From: an uncultured Oxalobacteraceae bacterium
GTDB taxonomy: Bacteria; Pseudomonadota; Gammaproteobacteria; Burkholderiales; Burkholderiaceae_D
Direction of reading: 5' to 3'
DNA length: 62,908 bases
NCBI GenBank assembly: GCA_903893945.1
Contig: CAITOF010000025.1
Span: 1 to 62,908, forward strand
The notes under the pieces were generated by a model that did not search any database, had not been told where the DNA came from, and saw nothing but the letters and a program-made list of their open reading frames with translations. Of the stretch, positions 8,440 through 17,659 are shown one piece after another. Every line of letters begins with the position of its first letter. Position 1 is the stretch's first letter. Position numbers and translations under genes: made by a program.

Positions 8440-10167
8440 ATGACTAATTCGTCACTGCGCAAACAATTACTCGTCACGATCATCGTGCTGATGTTATTTG
8501 TATCGTCAGCGATAGTCTGGGTCTGTATCCAGGCCGGCACTGATGCCGTGAACCTTTTGACTCAGCGCGTCATGCAGAATGTCATTGAACGCATCGGCAA
8601 CGACAATGAACGGCATTTGAATGAAGCGTTCCGGGCAATCGAGACAGTCGCGCCCGAATCGAATGCCTCCGGGTCGCACCACTATTACCCGGCCGATCTG
8701 AAAGCGGTTGAAGAGCGCCTGTGGTTTACCAGCCATCTTTACAGACAGACCATTAACGAGGTGTACTTTGCCCGCCCCGACGGAAGTTTCGTTGGCCTTA
8801 ATCGCGTTGACGATGACCACATTTTTCTCTATCTGCGCCAGCCCAACGATACCTTTCGGCGGGCCTATGAAATACAGTACCCGGGCGATCGCAGTCATTT
8901 CGTCGACTCGGCCAACTATGATCCGCGTTTGCGCTCCTGGTATCAGAACGCACAAAACCATGAGGCACCGGTCTGGTCCGACATCTATAACAACTTTCCC
9001 AGTGACGAACCGACGATCACGTTGGCAAAAGCGCTCTTCCAGCCTGACCACAGTCTGGCAGGGGTGGTAGGTACTGACATCACGCTCAAAAATTTATCGG
9101 ATTACCTGCGCAGCCTGCCCATCAGTGCGCATAGCGTCGCATTTATCGTTGACACCAGCGGTTACATCATTGCCAGTTCCGACCATGCGCCGTCCTATGA
9201 TCTGGTCAACAACCATCCCCAGAGGAAACTGGCCGACTCCATGGCCAGTAAGCTGATACGGCAAACCTATCTGAATGTCATCAAACCCCAGATTGCCGCC
9301 CCGCCCGGTGCTGCCTCGTCCAGTACATCCTTCAATCTGGAGGATGAAAAAATTGATGTTGCCTATGCCGCACTCGGCAACCGGTTCGGATTGAAATGGA
9401 TCACGGTTGTGGCGGTACCACGGTCGGATTTTATGGGCGGCATTACTCATGGACTGGTCCAGAGCATCGTGATCGTCGTGCTGTTTATTCTCCTCGCGCT
9501 GATTGCCAGTTTGGTCGTCATAGAACATATGTTGCGCGATATCCGGCAACTTACCCATGCCGCACAGAAAATGGGTAACGGCGAGCCGCTGCCACGGCTG
9601 CACATCCATCGCAAGGATGAAATAGGCAATCTGGTCAAGACATTTGTTGAAATGGAAAACAGGTTGCGGATAGACCGGCTGACCCAGGTCAACAATCGCG
9701 ACTTCCTGCTGGCACAAATCGACTATCTGCAACAGCATGCCAAAAAACATCCGGCAGAAAATGTCAACTTCACGCTGTTATTTCTGGATCTGGATAAATT
9801 CAAGGCGGTAAATGACAGTTATGGCCATGCCGCCGGTGACCAATTGCTGATCGTTATTGCGGCCAGACTGAAAGCCGCCGTGCGCGACACCGATACGGTC
9901 GCCCGGTTTGGCGGTGATGAATTTGTGGTTCTGCTTAATGGCACCAGTTCATCAATCGATATTCAGATGACGGTGGATAAAATCCATCACCTGATAGAGC
10001 AACCGATTGCCCTGGCCGACCATATCGTCTCGGTGCGGGTATCGGTGGGCTGGGCAATTTTCCCGACTGAAGCCCTCACGTATACCCATCTGGTGGAGAT
10101 CGCTGACGCCCGGATGTTCTCAAGCAAGAAAGAACATAGCGACGTGCTGTTGCGTCTGGTCGATTAG
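8440..10167 (+). CDS. membrane diguanylate cyclase: dCache sensor-HAMP-GGDEF
   Basis: Predicted to synthesise c-di-GMP in response to a periplasmic ligand, 575 aa. A membrane helix (about residues 10-30) is followed by a periplasmic double-Cache region of about 290 residues with NYDPRLRSWYQNA and a GVVGTDITL segment. A second helix (about 345-370, rich in I, V and L) precedes a HAMP-like segment. The GGDEF domain has ARFGGDEFVVLL with an intact GGDEF at residues 491-495. An inhibitory-site RDTD lies five residues before it, so product feedback is likely. There is no EAL domain. It stands alone; no neighbouring gene explains its ligand. Confidence 0.92.
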   Translation: MTNSSLRKQLLVTIIVLMLFVSSAIVWVCIQAGTDAVNLLTQRVMQNVIERIGNDNERHLNEAFRAIETVAPESNASGSHHYYPADLKAVEERLWFTSHLYRQTINEVYFARPDGSFVGLNRVDDDHIFLYLRQPNDTFRRAYEIQYPGDRSHFVDSANYDPRLRSWYQNAQNHEAPVWSDIYNNFPSDEPTITLAKALFQPDHSLAGVVGTDITLKNLSDYLRSLPISAHSVAFIVDTSGYIIASSDHAPSYDLVNNHPQRKLADSMASKLIRQTYLNVIKPQIAAPPGAASSSTSFNLEDEKIDVAYAALGNRFGLKWITVVAVPRSDFMGGITHGLVQSIVIVVLFILLALIASLVVIEHMLRDIRQLTHAAQKMGNGEPLPRLHIHRKDEIGNLVKTFVEMENRLRIDRLTQVNNRDFLLAQIDYLQQHAKKHPAENVNFTLLFLDLDKFKAVNDSYGHAAGDQLLIVIAARLKAAVRDTDTVARFGGDEFVVLLNGTSSSIDIQMTVDKIHHLIEQPIALADHIVSVRVSVGWAIFPTEALTYTHLVEIADARMFSSKKEHSDVLLRLVD

Positions 10168-10424
10168 TCGGGCCACGCGCTGAAATTCAACGACTCCGCC
10201 ATCCACGGACACCTGGACAATGACCGTTTGTCGCTTCATTTTGATAACAAAATATTATCATCCCACCCAACACCGTGGCAAATCTGTGGTCCCGCATAGA
10301 AATATTGCGTATCGACAAACCATGATGCGAGGAAACAATTTAAACTGGGCACGCGTGGAATTAAGCGCGGGGGAATTTGTTCGCCATTCCCTCTATCCAT
10401 CGACATCTTTTCAGCGAGCATGCC

Positions 10425-11717
10425 ATGAAGAATTCCATCCGCGACAGCTATCAAGCCAAACTGGTCAGCGCTACCCTGGCCGTGCAACAGATCCGCGACG
10501 GTGATTTCATTATCGTCCCGACCGGTGTCGGTGAACCGCCCGAGTTACTGACAGCCCTGTCTGAACAGCGCCAACGATTTCATGATGTCAAGATCGCGCA
10601 GATTCTGGCATTGCGCAAATACGGTTATCTGGATCCTGCCACGGCACATCATGTACGTCACGTAGCCCTGTTCTACGGACCGGCCACGCGCCCGGGTGGC
10701 CAGGCGGGCTGGGTCGATTTTATTCCAAATTATTTCAGTGAAATTCCACGCCAGATCCAGGAGGGTCAAATTGGTGCTGACGTGGTGTTATCGATGGCGT
10801 CGACCATGGATGAGCACGGCTACTTCGCACTGAGTCTGGGCACCGATTACACCATGGCCGCCGTGGCCAAAGCACGCAGCATCATACTGGAAGTGAATCC
10901 CAACGTACCCTTTACCCACGGTGAATGTCATGTGCACATTTCACAGGTCAGCGCGCTGGTGGAAAGCAGCGGCCCGATTCTCGAAGTCGGCCTGCCGGTG
11001 ATCGGGCCCGTGCAGTCGGCCATAGGTAAATACGTGGCCGAAATGATTCCCGACGGGGCTACCCTGCAAATTGGCTATGGTGCGATACCCGACGCCGTGG
11101 TGATTCAACTGACCGAAAAGCATGATCTGGGGGTGCATACCGAAATGATCGGCGACGGCATCCTGGCGCTGGTCGAGTCAGGTGCCGTGACAAATCGCAG
11201 GAAAAATTTTCACCCCGGGAAAATGCTGGCCACGTTTGCGCTGGGTTCGCAAAAACTGTACCGCTTCATGCACCAGAATCCACAACTGGAAATGCACCCG
11301 GTCAATTACACCAATGACCCGGTAATAGCCGGAAAAAATGATCATCTCATGACCATTAACGCCAGCCTGCAAATTGATTTGCTCGGTCAGTGCGGGTCGG
11401 AAAGTCTCGGACTGCAACCCTATTCAGGTACCGGAGGCCAGTCTGATTTTGTACGGGCGGCGAATATTTCACGCGGCGGCAAATCCTTTATTGTCTTGCC
11501 ATCCACAGCCAAAAACGACACGATATCGCGCATCGTTCCTGCATTGACCAGCGGCACCCATGTATCCACCAGCAAAAATGATGTGAACTATGTCGTCACG
11601 GAGTTTGGTGTGGCGCAATTACGCGGGAAATCATACCGCCAGCGTGCCGAAGAGCTGATCTCTGTGGCGCATCCCGATTTCCGTGCAGAATTGCGCGCCA
11701 GCCTGAACCGGCTGTAA
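10425..11717 (+). CDS. acetyl-CoA hydrolase/transferase family, probable 4-hydroxybutyrate CoA-transferase type
   Basis: A 430-aa CoA-transferase of the family that includes Cat1 and AbfT, moving CoA between acetyl-CoA and a carboxylic acid. Visible family signatures are GVGEPPELLTAL near the N terminus, TLQIGYGAIPDAV, HTEMIGDGILALVESG (its glutamate is the expected CoA-thioester residue) and GTGGQSDFVRAANIS. The ATG at 10425 begins the conserved region; an upstream in-frame TTG at 10377 is less likely. The acid substrate cannot be decided; 4-hydroxybutyrate, acetate and succinate are all used in the family. It is not in an obvious operon. Confidence 0.82.
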   Translation: MKNSIRDSYQAKLVSATLAVQQIRDGDFIIVPTGVGEPPELLTALSEQRQRFHDVKIAQILALRKYGYLDPATAHHVRHVALFYGPATRPGGQAGWVDFIPNYFSEIPRQIQEGQIGADVVLSMASTMDEHGYFALSLGTDYTMAAVAKARSIILEVNPNVPFTHGECHVHISQVSALVESSGPILEVGLPVIGPVQSAIGKYVAEMIPDGATLQIGYGAIPDAVVIQLTEKHDLGVHTEMIGDGILALVESGAVTNRRKNFHPGKMLATFALGSQKLYRFMHQNPQLEMHPVNYTNDPVIAGKNDHLMTINASLQIDLLGQCGSESLGLQPYSGTGGQSDFVRAANISRGGKSFIVLPSTAKNDTISRIVPALTSGTHVSTSKNDVNYVVTEFGVAQLRGKSYRQRAEELISVAHPDFRAELRASLNRL

Positions 11718-11771
11718 ACGCGATCTGAAGCGCACCGGTCAGTCAGGCCCGGCGTTGCGCTGCAGTTGTCC

Positions 11772-12389
11772 TCAGCAGGCTTTTTGCCACACGCTTGCCA
11801 GCCAGGGCTGCTGATCGCGCGGTTTGCCGGCAGGACGGTAATAGTGATGCAGCTCAACGAACCCGGCTGCCGTCATGTAACGTCGCCAACCCGCCAGATC
11901 ATGGAAAACACCATAGCGGCCATTGTGCATGCCCTCTTCATTATTGCCGCGCGGATTCGAGCTGAACAGGATGCCATCCGGCTTCAATGTCGCGCGCAGT
12001 TCCAGGAGGACGCGGGGCAGTTCGCAAGCGGGCACATGAAATAGCGACGCATTGGCATACACGCCGTCAAAATACCCTGCTGGCAGGTCAAGCTCAAGAA
12101 AATTCTGCTGCCAGACCTCGCAATCACTGTCGGCTCGGGCCATCGAGACGAATCGCCCTGCGCCTTCCAGACCAATTGCACAATGTCCCAGTTCCGTGAA
12201 CGTTTTTAAATCGCGCCCCGGACCGCAGCCGAAATCGAGCAGCATGAACGGCGGCGTGCCTGAAACAGACTCCAGCAGGGCGGCTATATTCTGGCTGACG
12301 TCGTGATCACGGGTATCTTCGCTGAATTGCTCCGCGCGTCGATTATAGTGGTCCAGGGTGATAGCCGTCAGGTCTTTCAGTTTTTCGAT
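11772..12389 (-). CDS. class I SAM-dependent methyltransferase, apparent non-canonical AUC start
   Basis: A 205-aa Rossmann methyltransferase. Motif I reads LDFGCGPGRDL; the post-I acidic region, FDGVYANASLFHV and the closing QQPWLASVWQK are typical of a small proteobacterial methyltransferase family. The first ATG (12245) would start only three residues before motif I, removing the N-terminal helices. In the same frame, clear family-like sequence (HYNRRAEQF, TRDHDVSQNIAALL) continues upstream to a stop at 12402-12404. No ATG, GTG or TTG occurs in that extension. An ATC at 12389 begins ATCGAAAAACTG and has GAGGGG seven nt before it. I therefore place the start there: either a rare AUC start or a mutated ATG. 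The target molecule is unknown. Confidence 0.75.
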   Translation of the reverse strand: MEKLKDLTAITLDHYNRRAEQFSEDTRDHDVSQNIAALLESVSGTPPFMLLDFGCGPGRDLKTFTELGHCAIGLEGAGRFVSMARADSDCEVWQQNFLELDLPAGYFDGVYANASLFHVPACELPRVLLELRATLKPDGILFSSNPRGNNEEGMHNGRYGVFHDLAGWRRYMTAAGFVELHHYYRPAGKPRDQQPWLASVWQKAC

Positions 12390-12446
12390 ACGATGTCCCC
12401 TCTACGTCCTGGATCGGCGGGTCTTGGCGAACTTCAACCTCTCCGC

Positions 12447-15400
12447 TTACATGTTACGGCGATATTGCCCGCCGACTTCAAACAGTGCCGTGGTAATCTG
12501 GCCGAGCGAACAGACGCGCGCGGCCGACATGAGCTGCGCAAAAACATTGTCGTTGGCAATCGCCGCGCTCTGCAAGTCTGCCAGCGCTGCTGCCGCCTGC
12601 TTGGCGTGTTTTTGGTGAAATTCGTCCAGCCGTTTGAGTTGAGACTGCTTTTCCTCCTCGGTTGACCGGGCTAATTCGATTTTCTGCGGCACCTCGCCCG
12701 ATTTTGGATTTCTGAAGGTATTCACCCCGACAATCGGCAGACTGCCGTCGTGTTTCATATGCTCATAATGCATGGATTCTTCCTGAATTTTTCCGCGCTG
12801 GTAGCCGGTTTCCATTGCACCCAGCACACCGCCGCGCTCTGCAATACGTTCAAATTCTTTCAATACCGCTTCTTCGACCAGGTCTGTCAGCTCTTCAATG
12901 ATGAAACTGCCCTGTATCGGATTTTCGTTCCTGGCCAGACCCCATTCGCGATTAATGATGAGCTGGATTGCCAGTGCGCGCCTGACAGAATCGTCCGTCG
13001 GTGTGGTAATGGCTTCATCGTAGGCATTGGTGTGCAAGGAATTGCAGTTGTCGTAGATGGCAATCAGGGCCTGTAGCGTTGTGCGGATATCGTTGAAATC
13101 AATTTCCTGCGCGTGCAATGACCGGCCGCTGGTCTGAATATGGTACTTGAGCTTCTGGCTGCGATCATTGGCACCGTATTTGTCACGCATGGCCACCGCC
13201 CAGATGCGCCGGGCAACCCGGCCCAACACGGTATACTCGGGATCCATGCCGTTACTGAAGAAGAACGATAAATTCGCAGCGAAATCATCCACATGCATCC
13301 CGCGCGCCAGGTACGCCTCGACAAAGGTGAACCCGTTCGACAACGTGAAGGCCAGTTGCGAAATCGGGTTGGCGCCTGCCTCGGCAATGTGATAGCCAGA
13401 AATGGACACCGAATAGAAATTGCGGACCTGGTGGTGTACAAAATATTCCTGTATGTCGCCCATGACCTTGAGAGAAAATTCCGTTGAAAAAATACAGGTA
13501 TTCTGGCCCTGATCTTCTTTCAGAATGTCAGCCTGGACGGTGCCGCGTATGTTCTGCAGGACCCACGCGTTGATCTTGGCGGTCTCATCGGCGCTGGGCT
13601 CACGTTTGTTATCTGCGCGGAACTTGTCCATCTGCTGGTCAATTGCCGTGTTCATGAAGAAAGCCAGTATTGTTGGCGCCGGGCCATTAATTGTCATCGA
13701 CACGGAAGTGGCCGGATCGCACAGGTCAAATCCGTCGTACAGGACCTTCATATCATCCAGGGTCGCCACAGAAACGCCGGAGTTACCGACTTTGCCATAA
13801 ATATCCGGACGCTCGGCGGGATCGGAGCCATACAGCGTCACCGAATCGAAGGCGGTCGACAACCGCTTGGCGGGCATGCCCTGTGAGACCAGTTTGAAGC
13901 GACGATTGGTGCGGAACGGATCACCTTCGCCGGCAAACATGCGGGTAGGATCCTCGCCCTCGCGCTTGAACGCGAATACGCCGGCCGTAAAGGGAAACGA
14001 TCCCGGCACATTTTCCAGCATCAACCAGCGCAGAATTTCACCGTGGTCTACAAATTTCGGCAATGCAACCTTGCGTATTTTTGTCCCGGACAGTGTTTCA
14101 GAAATCAAACTGGTGCGAATTTCACGGTCCCGAATTTTTACCACGTATTCATCCCCTGAATAGGCGGACTGCATATCCGGCCAGCTCTTCAATAACTGTT
14201 TTGAATTGGCATCCAGATGATCTTCACGTTCCCTGATCAGGTCGTTCATGTCAACCGGCCTTCCCGCCTTCAGCATCATTTTGGACGCGGCCTGCAATTG
14301 CTGTCGTTCGCGCGCCAGCGTCACCTGACGGGCTGTGTCGTGATGATAGTGGCGCACTGCGTCAGCAATTTCAGCCAGGTAGCGACTTCGTGCCGGGGGC
14401 ACAATAACGTGCTTTCCGCTCGAATGACGCGAATTTACGACCGGCAACTTGCTGGGGTGGGGCGGCAGACCGTGTTCGGTCAATTTCACCAGCAGACCCT
14501 GGTACAAAGCCGTCACTCCGTCGTCATTGAATCGTGACGCCTGAGTACCATACACGGGCATCTGCTCGGGTTTCAAATGAAATGATTCGTGGTTGCGCTG
14601 AACCTGTTTGGAGACGTCGCGCAACGCATCGAGTGCGCCTTTACGGTCGAATTTGTTAATGGCCACGATGTCGGCAAAATCGAGCATGTCGATCTTTTCC
14701 AATTGTGACGCGGCACCAAATTCCGGCGTCATAACGTACATGCTGATGTCAACATGGGGCACGATGGCCGCGTCCCCCTGTCCGATACCCGAGGTTTCCA
14801 CCATGATCAGGTCAAAGCCGCTTGCTTTACAGGCCGCAATGACATCCGGTAACGCGGGTGAAATTTCCGAACCGGCGTCGCGTGTTGCCAGTGAGCGCAT
14901 AAATACGCGCGGCTCGCCATTTTTACCCCAGGGCATGATGGCGTTCATCCGTATCCGGTCACCGAGCAGTGCGCCGCCTGACTTGCGGCGCGACGGATCA
15001 ATCGAAATCAGGGCAATATTGAGGCTGTCATTCAGGTCCAGACGGATCCGGCGTATCAATTCATCCGTCAGCGAGGATTTACCCGCCCCACCGGTGCCGG
15101 TAATGCCAACCACGGGAACCGGTTTCGTCGCCGCCTGTTTGTGCAGGGCCTGCTTCAGGGCCATATCAACCTCTTCGTTTTCCAGCGCCGTAATCAGCTG
15201 CGCCAGACTGCGTTGCCGGATGCCAGCGACCGGTTCCTGGAGTGCGGATAACGTGGTCGGTGCGTAGCCGGACAGATTGACGTCGCAGGCCTGTATCATG
15301 GACAGAATCATTCCGACCAAACCCATGCGCTGCCCGTCTTCCGGACTGAAGATGCGCGTCACTCCATAGGCATGCAGATCGGCAATTTCTTCCGGAATAA

Positions 15401-15731
15401 TGACCCCGCCGCCACCGCCGAATACCTTGATGTGTGCGCCACCCCGTTGGCGCAGCAGGTCGAGCATGTACTTGAAATACTCGACGTGCCCGCCCTGGTA
15501 ACTCGATACCGCGATGCCCTGCACATCTTCCTGCAACGCGGCGGTCACAACGTCATCGACCGAGCGGTTATGCCCAAGGTGAATCACCTCGGCCCCATTG
15601 GCCATCAGTATCCGGCGCATGATGTTAATCGACGCGTCGTGGCCATCAAACAGTGAGGCAGCAGTGACAAAGCGCACTTTATTCTTGGGCTTGTAGTCAC
15701 TCAGGTTGGGGGCAATGGATAAATCGGTCAT
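12447..15731 (-). CDS. icmF: fused isobutyryl-CoA mutase IcmF (B12-dependent, with built-in G-protein chaperone)
   Basis: A 1094-aa adenosylcobalamin enzyme interconverting isobutyryl-CoA and n-butyryl-CoA (some members also act on isovaleryl/pivalyl-CoA). Domain order is diagnostic: an N-terminal B12-binding domain with SLFDGHDAS (the His at about residue 31 is the cobalt ligand), then a MeaI-type GTPase with [17 protein letters not shown], then the TIM-barrel mutase domain with [13 protein letters not shown] and [19 protein letters not shown] at 15731 matches known IcmF starts; the longer TTG start at 15749 is rejected. It is read divergently from an acyl-CoA dehydrogenase, a common pairing for branched-chain or odd acyl-CoA metabolism. 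Its promoter carries a perfect palindrome. Confidence 0.95.
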   Translation of the reverse strand: MTDLSIAPNLSDYKPKNKVRFVTAASLFDGHDASINIMRRILMANGAEVIHLGHNRSVDDVVTAALQEDVQGIAVSSYQGGHVEYFKYMLDLLRQRGGAHIKVFGGGGGVIIPEEIADLHAYGVTRIFSPEDGQRMGLVGMILSMIQACDVNLSGYAPTTLSALQEPVAGIRQRSLAQLITALENEEVDMALKQALHKQAATKPVPVVGITGTGGAGKSSLTDELIRRIRLDLNDSLNIALISIDPSRRKSGGALLGDRIRMNAIMPWGKNGEPRVFMRSLATRDAGSEISPALPDVIAACKASGFDLIMVETSGIGQGDAAIVPHVDISMYVMTPEFGAASQLEKIDMLDFADIVAINKFDRKGALDALRDVSKQVQRNHESFHLKPEQMPVYGTQASRFNDDGVTALYQGLLVKLTEHGLPPHPSKLPVVNSRHSSGKHVIVPPARSRYLAEIADAVRHYHHDTARQVTLARERQQLQAASKMMLKAGRPVDMNDLIREREDHLDANSKQLLKSWPDMQSAYSGDEYVVKIRDREIRTSLISETLSGTKIRKVALPKFVDHGEILRWLMLENVPGSFPFTAGVFAFKREGEDPTRMFAGEGDPFRTNRRFKLVSQGMPAKRLSTAFDSVTLYGSDPAERPDIYGKVGNSGVSVATLDDMKVLYDGFDLCDPATSVSMTINGPAPTILAFFMNTAIDQQMDKFRADNKREPSADETAKINAWVLQNIRGTVQADILKEDQGQNTCIFSTEFSLKVMGDIQEYFVHHQVRNFYSVSISGYHIAEAGANPISQLAFTLSNGFTFVEAYLARGMHVDDFAANLSFFFSNGMDPEYTVLGRVARRIWAVAMRDKYGANDRSQKLKYHIQTSGRSLHAQEIDFNDIRTTLQALIAIYDNCNSLHTNAYDEAITTPTDDSVRRALAIQLIINREWGLARNENPIQGSFIIEELTDLVEEAVLKEFERIAERGGVLGAMETGYQRGKIQEESMHYEHMKHDGSLPIVGVNTFRNPKSGEVPQKIELARSTEEEKQSQLKRLDEFHQKHAKQAAAALADLQSAAIANDNVFAQLMSAARVCSLGQITTALFEVGGQYRRNM

Positions 15732-15776
15732 GGGACGCTTTCTTTGCAATCGGAGGCACCGGGAAGAATAAGCTCG

Positions 15777-15805
15777 AAATTACCTTACGTTAACGTAAAC
15801 GTCAA
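15777..15805 (-). promoter_or_regulatory. icmF promoter with a 14-bp perfect palindrome in the spacer
   Basis: On the minus strand TTGACG (15800-15805) is followed by a 17-nt spacer and TAATTT (15777-15782). The spacer contains TTACGTTAACGTAA (15785-15798), a perfect palindrome. A dimeric regulator bound there would sit exactly between the two promoter hexamers, as TetR-type repressors and MerR-type regulators do. From memory it resembles LiuR-type (MerR family) operators for branched-chain acyl-CoA genes; this was not checked. Confidence 0.7.
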
Positions 15806-16269
15806 GAACATCCAACACCACGCCAGTGTAAACCCGCCCGCGCCACGGTGATTGCCTGCCCGGAAAATTTTTTACTGATTGTCGTGCAAAAATGGTAACG
15901 GTTGGCCGGCTTCATGGGATTCTGAATTTATTATACGTCGGTTCAACAACATAAAAGGATAGTCGTTCAATAAGGAACAGGCCGGTGGCACCCGGCAAGG
16001 CATGGGGCACCACCGTAGCGCGCTGCTTTCCCGGGTCTAAATGTATTAAAAAGCAATGTAAACGGTTAATTTGATGTATCTGAAGGGAAACGCCGACTTT
16101 TACGATCCCTTAAAAATTGGTGTTTTTCTCAATCAATTGATCATCGGGCAACTGTGTTGCCGCAACCTTGGTTGACCTGCTCTCATAGGGTAACCGGTCT
16201 GCCGACGCTGCATTAATGGCAACCCGGTCAGGGGTTTTGAGCGGCCAGCAAATACACGCCACGAAGCTC
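15806..16269. other. unexplained part of the icmF/acyl-CoA dehydrogenase intergenic region
   Basis: About 460 nt with no convincing reading frame on either strand. It holds GC-rich patches with short self-complementary stretches (around 15984-16050 and 16185-16240) and an ATCAATTGAT palindrome near 16132-16141. I looked for a cobalamin riboswitch because icmF is B12-dependent and saw no B12-box-like sequence. An unannotated small RNA or a long leader is possible but unsupported. Confidence 0.3.
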
Positions 16270-16298
16270 TTGTTTTACAAAAACATTTATTGTATGAT
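16270..16298 (+). promoter_or_regulatory. probable promoter of the acyl-CoA dehydrogenase gene
   Basis: TTGTTT (16270-16275), a 17-nt spacer and TATGAT (16293-16298), giving a start near 16305 and an 80-nt leader before the ATG at 16386. The leader ends with the ribosome site CAAGGAGACA. No copy of the icmF palindrome is present here. Confidence 0.5.
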
Positions 16299-16385
16299 CA
16301 TTCAACTAAAATATTCCGCTCCAATTTTTCTAAAATTTCAGTTGAATTCCCATTAAATTAATCAGCACCTTACAAGGAGACAACC

Positions 16386-17561
16386 ATGGCCTATCCTCTT
16401 TCAGAAAGCGACTTAGAGTGGCAACGCAAATCGCGTGAATACACCGAAAAGGAGCTTATACCCTGGGAAGAAACCGCCGAAATGAATAACGGCGAATTGC
16501 CTCCTGAAGTGGCTGAGCGTCATAAACGTATCGGCATTGAGCTGGGTTTCAGCAAAATGGATGCGCCGGTTGAATATGGCGGACTGGGCTTGTCCGCATT
16601 GACCCAGGCTGTGGTCTGGGAACAGATGGGGCGTGTCACCAATGCACTGTGCTGGGCAAATTCAGAGGCCCAGACCTGGATGTTTGAAGCCTGCAATAAA
16701 GAACAGATTGACACCTTCATCAAGCCGCTGATGGACGGCACCCGTCGCGAATGTTATGCCATTACCGAAGCGGAAGCCGGCTCGGATCCGAGCGAGCTGA
16801 AATCAACAGCACGCCGCGACGGTGACAGCTATGTCATCAACGGCGAAAAATGGTTTGTAACCAGTGCCAACAAGGCGGACTATTTCATATTGCAGGCGGT
16901 GATTGAAGACGGTAGCAACAGCAACCAGCAGGCGCTGTTCTTTGTTGATATTGATGCACCCGGTGTCACCATGACCGACAACCCGCTGTTCGGCCACACG
17001 TTCTCCTCGCACCACCCAACCTACCAGTTCACGAATGTACGTGTGCCAGTGGCGAACCGCATCGGCTCCGAAGGCGACGGGATGGGATTTACCAAAAGCT
17101 GGTTCCGCCACGAACGGCTGATGATTGCGGCGCGCTGTTGTGGTGCAGCCGCACGATTGATCGAAATGGCGTCCGAATTTGCCCAAAAGCGGATTGTTTC
17201 AGGACAACCCATTTCCGAATACCAGATGATCCAGGCCATGTTGTCAGACAGCGTCACCGAATTATGGGCGGCACGATTGATGACTTATGAAGCAGCCGCG
17301 CTCCAGGACCGTGGTGCCGATTTATCGGTCGTGCACACCCATTGTTCCATGGCCAAGCTCTACGCATCAGAAATGTCCAACCGCGTGGTGGATCGGGCGG
17401 TACAGATTTTCGGGGGTCGTGGCTACATGCGCAGTCACCCGGCCGAACGCTTTTTCCGTGAATTGCGTGTCGACAGAATCTGGGAAGGTACCAGTGAAAT
17501 CCAGCGACTGATTATTGCTCGCAGCCTGTTCAAGCGCGGATTAGATAAAATCATAGGCTGA
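16386..17561 (+). CDS. acyl-CoA dehydrogenase
   Basis: An FAD-dependent acyl-CoA dehydrogenase, 391 aa, the normal size of the family. It has the AITEAEAGSDPSELKSTA substrate/FAD segment, GEKWFVTSANKADYF, QIFGGRGYMRSHPAERFFRELRV and the C-terminal catalytic-glutamate motif WEGTSEIQRLI. It introduces the alpha-beta double bond into acyl-CoA and passes electrons to ETF. The chain specificity is not readable. Being divergent from icmF, a branched-chain or short-chain acyl-CoA is reasonable. The gene has an excellent ribosome site and its own promoter. It is 98 nt upstream of a polyamine-type ABC gene, with a hairpin between. Confidence 0.93.
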   Translation: MAYPLSESDLEWQRKSREYTEKELIPWEETAEMNNGELPPEVAERHKRIGIELGFSKMDAPVEYGGLGLSALTQAVVWEQMGRVTNALCWANSEAQTWMFEACNKEQIDTFIKPLMDGTRRECYAITEAEAGSDPSELKSTARRDGDSYVINGEKWFVTSANKADYFILQAVIEDGSNSNQQALFFVDIDAPGVTMTDNPLFGHTFSSHHPTYQFTNVRVPVANRIGSEGDGMGFTKSWFRHERLMIAARCCGAAARLIEMASEFAQKRIVSGQPISEYQMIQAMLSDSVTELWAARLMTYEAAALQDRGADLSVVHTHCSMAKLYASEMSNRVVDRAVQIFGGRGYMRSHPAERFFRELRVDRIWEGTSEIQRLIIARSLFKRGLDKIIG

Positions 17562-17574
17562 CCAGAAGACTGGC

Positions 17575-17596
17575 GGAGTCGGGCAAGCCTGACTCC
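17575..17596 (+). terminator. hairpin after the acyl-CoA dehydrogenase gene (weak terminator or processing site)
   Basis: GGAGTCGGG (17575-17583), loop CAAG and CCTGACTCC (17588-17596) form a nine-pair stem with one G-U. No T-run follows, so it is at best a weak intrinsic terminator. It separates the dehydrogenase from the transporter genes. Confidence 0.4.
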
Positions 17597-17659
17597 GGTA
17601 GTACAATGGCCCATTCTTCGTCATTTTTCCCATTTATCTAATCGGTACTGAGCCACTTT

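Noticed and set aside
9094-9750. 218-aa open frame opposite the GGDEF gene
   Set aside because: Antisense shadow; composition is typical of reverse-complement coding sequence.
10242-10260. TGATAA-N7-TTATCA dyad upstream of the CoA-transferase gene
   Set aside because: Short arms, AT-rich, and 165 nt from the start codon; too weak to list as a site.
14608-15267. 219-aa open frame opposite icmF
   Set aside because: Shadow of the IcmF GTPase region; no domain and no start signal.
16132-16141. ATCAATTGAT palindrome as a second regulator site
   Set aside because: Ten bp in AT-rich sequence is expected by chance, and it does not match the icmF palindrome.
15731-16385. Cobalamin riboswitch for the B12-dependent icmF
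   Set aside because: No B12 box or the long conserved pairing pattern was found; the icmF leader is only about 40 nt by the predicted promoter.
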